Of a stretch of 64,000 nucleotides of DNA, positions 63,201 to 64,000 are shown in pieces. This DNA is from Bacteroidota bacterium (GTDB taxonomy: Bacteria; Bacteroidota; Bacteroidia; Chitinophagales; Chitinophagaceae). The stretch lies in contig JADJJH010000007.1 of NCBI GenBank assembly GCA_016706595.1, forward strand, positions 496,001 through 560,000. Reading direction: 5' to 3'. Both the position numbers and the translations under genes were made by a program. Under the pieces are notes generated by a model. That model searched no databases, was not told the origin of the DNA, and saw only the letters and a program-made list of their open reading frames with translations. How positions within the stretch are numbered: position 1 is the first letter of the stretch; every line of letters starts with the position of its first letter.

Positions 63201-64000
63201 AGATGGAGAGGTGCCATGATAAATGTAATTCTTATTTTCTAATACTGTTCTTAAAATTCTACCTTTGAAATCATACATTGTAGTTGAAATTTCATGTATT
63301 GAATTGCTAATTTCATTCGAACTTACCATGGGAGTTTTCGAAATTATTCTTTGATTTTGAATAATTTGTCCATTATCATTATAGTAAAATATTTGTGTGG
63401 TCCAATCTTCAAGAATACTTGAACTACTTGGATTTTTAATTACTTTTTCTTTGGTCCCAATTAAAAATCCTTTTGTCGTCATCGTCCTAAGCGCTGAGTT
63501 AGTACCATAAGTATTATAATAAACATCGGGATAAATACGAGATAGGTATTCTGTATTAAAGGTAAACGCATTTAAATCAGTGTAATCATAATGATCATAA
63601 TAATTATACTTTAAAATTTCTGCATTTGTTATACTTGAAGGGTAGGTTTGTGTCCCTTGAATGCTTTGAATACCATTTATCAAATATGTATAAATTTTTG
63701 AATTATCACTTAAATCTCCCGATGATGGAATAGTGGTAGGTGCCGTTCCGGTTTCGTCTAAAATATATTGCCAATATTCCCTATTCTCTGTACTATTTAA
63801 AATTCCAGAAAAAGTAACCCTACTCATTTCATCATAAACAGTGAACATCCATTTATGTTGATTTGTTAAATTAGGATCCTGAGATAAAACAGGTCTATCA
63901 TATTTATCATAAACTACATAGGAGTTTCCATCCTTTTCTGGAGAACTACTACTAATCGTGCGTCCAAATTCATCATAAGCAGTGCGAATACATAAATCAT
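60297..64000 (-). CDS. RHS-repeat protein with JAMM-like C-terminal tail, partial (N-terminus off the right edge)
   Basis: About 1,233 residues are visible and the frame stays open to the window edge (...TAYDEFGRTISSSSPEKDGNS). YD-type repeats fill the N-terminal part (YDEMSRVTFSG, KYKYEENTF, YDQNGNILNLTR, YTYDKNGNMTSDKN). The RHS-associated core is complete (FYVKDHLGNVRTIL ... EENHYYPFGMAI ... YDFLARQYDPLLGRFTGPDAAGQF ... NNPTAMIDPDGNW). The 320-residue variable tail holds LIHIHQYDERTDN and then SSFSAADNNHSFENKIPS, an HxH plus SxxD pair like JAMM/DUF4329-type toxin domains. Surface-delivered polymorphic toxin candidate. Confidence 0.85.
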   Translation of the reverse strand, partial: DLCIRTAYDEFGRTISSSSPEKDGNSYVVYDKYDRPVLSQDPNLTNQHKWMFTVYDEMSRVTFSGILNSTENREYWQYILDETGTAPTTIPSSGDLSDNSKIYTYLINGIQSIQGTQTYPSSITNAEILKYNYYDHYDYTDLNAFTFNTEYLSRIYPDVYYNTYGTNSALRTMTTKGFLIGTKEKVIKNPSSSSILEDWTTQIFYYNDNGQIIQNQRIISKTPMVSSNEISNSIHEISTTMYDFKGRILRTVLENKNYIYHGTSPSISSTGSTHFITQKYKYEENTFKLLSIQQKINNQDWILISSNEYDSQTGMLLNKKIGDVEIQHYNYSIRGQLTGINAAYAESGIQQTKVTFGESIKYDYGFTTPRYDGNISGIIWKTPSVYRRAYGYGYTESNRLEFANFNELKVNGIGTIVADWDANVTDYSVTELDYDQNGNILNLTRMGMDNSFPSVPIVTDNLTYRYESSDVSNRLSKVDDASTYSPVVGNKEQDFQNHNSGSDDYTYDKNGNMTSDKNKYITSIEYNYLNKPIKVVVTDPNPSIGTTTIEYIYTASGEKLEEITTSIAGTDKRTFIGCFVYNNEELQLLHHAEGRARFNIDNNIFNYDFYVKDHLGNVRTILAAEEVPFTDYLAQHEIALANVENLIFDNIEETREDRPDQSSGNESAALLNASDPERRIGTAVLLHVMAGDKFNLESLSYYYGNDSTGSTGTVEGADMLSSIIETLLSGESGFNQGEGNNSAQITNALFNSANYIDLFQQLKEQSTNPLFPKAYLNYLVFDERMNLISNQSGAIQVTQPDTWNTLETLNDIQIEQGGYLAVYISNESYEHNVYFDNLRLRFFRGRLLEENHYYPFGMAIRISSDVSIAENKNLYQTKEFNSTANINQYDFLARQYDPLLGRFTGPDAAGQFASGYVGMGNNPTAMIDPDGNWANMNASSGRYDWGNHFRLQNNWMKRVYEHWGRQKFVDIDGSSLKDVISILGMDMTDASAIFNEMDRRSEDRKQESNLNRMRELLASTYPELATILKYCSYEIVEKLYNGDYSESETSIDLEHERRLAEFLISKFSYDIKYLIDYGRTIKNKGGEFCELGLVGFVDPDQNVSGVNYCAEQNLTFQLENNTYTESFITYSLNPHIDAAKQVLIHIHQYDERTDNIYYLRDKKEIMYSSFSAADNNHSFENKIPSIMIDLQKGRINYLMVPTNTMQVNSGDNPVRGKNYAEPTFSWLFSYFKF

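Overview
This window looks like a chromosomal segment of an AT-rich member of the Bacteroidota (Chitinophagales/Cytophagales-like). The support is: several proteins with type IX secretion (T9SS) C-terminal sorting domains, many outer-membrane beta-barrels, a few TAnnTTTG-type promoter elements, an acyl-CoA dehydrogenase and PlsY/CdsA/FabD lipid genes of the Bacteroidota kind, and Bacteroidota-style dispersed extragenic repeats. No rRNA, CRISPR array or integrase gene was seen. One tRNA gene, tRNA-Ser(GGA), is present.

1-23 kb is housekeeping: a trans-sulfuration enzyme (left edge), the E2 subunit of a 2-oxoacid dehydrogenase with two lipoyl domains, an NTF2-like protein, fabD, dnaK (with a possible sigma-54 promoter and a clear terminator), plsY, prmA, a CPBP-DUF2007-cdsA operon, gltX, a polysaccharide deacetylase, a TatD nuclease, a small GRAM/PH-like protein, tRNA-Ser, an RluA-type pseudouridine synthase, DUF1361 and DUF2238 membrane proteins, and a glycosyltransferase family 9 operon. 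Two copies of a 130-bp element with terminal inverted repeats (7.4 and 29.3 kb) and several other extragenic repeats lie between genes.

23-39 kb is rich in cell-surface genes. Two adjacent multi-domain secreted proteins share modules, and the larger is interrupted by an in-frame TAA that appears to be a recent Tyr-to-stop change. After these come a helix-hairpin-helix protein, an acyl-CoA dehydrogenase, two T9SS cargo proteins, three beta-barrel proteins and recJ.

39-59 kb is an accessory island. Its most interesting part is at 40.8-44.7 kb: a divergent XRE repressor/ImmA-type metalloprotease pair faces a four-gene operon encoding a ubiquitin-like protein with a ...GGN tail, an E2-like/predicted metal-binding (CEHH) protein, a JAMM/JAB isopeptidase and an E1-like ThiF enzyme. 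Gene order and content match the Bil-type (bacterial ISG15-like) ubiquitin-conjugation defence systems, but with a single ubiquitin-like domain and a dedicated regulator-protease pair. Next to it, on the other strand, is a mobilization module: a small HTH protein, a relaxase, a MobC-like protein, a VirD4/TraG-type coupling protein, two microproteins and three membrane or lipoproteins. A LytTR-like two-component system with an unusual kinase follows. A roughly 200-bp duplicated segment lies in direct orientation on both sides of this region (39.6 and 59.0 kb).

55-64 kb holds a large peptidase-MA-like/beta-propeller/outer-membrane barrel protein, a secreted protein of unknown function, and, running off the right edge, an RHS-repeat protein. 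The C-terminal tail of that protein has a JAMM-like HxH...SxxD motif, and a small exported protein follows immediately downstream as a possible immunity partner.
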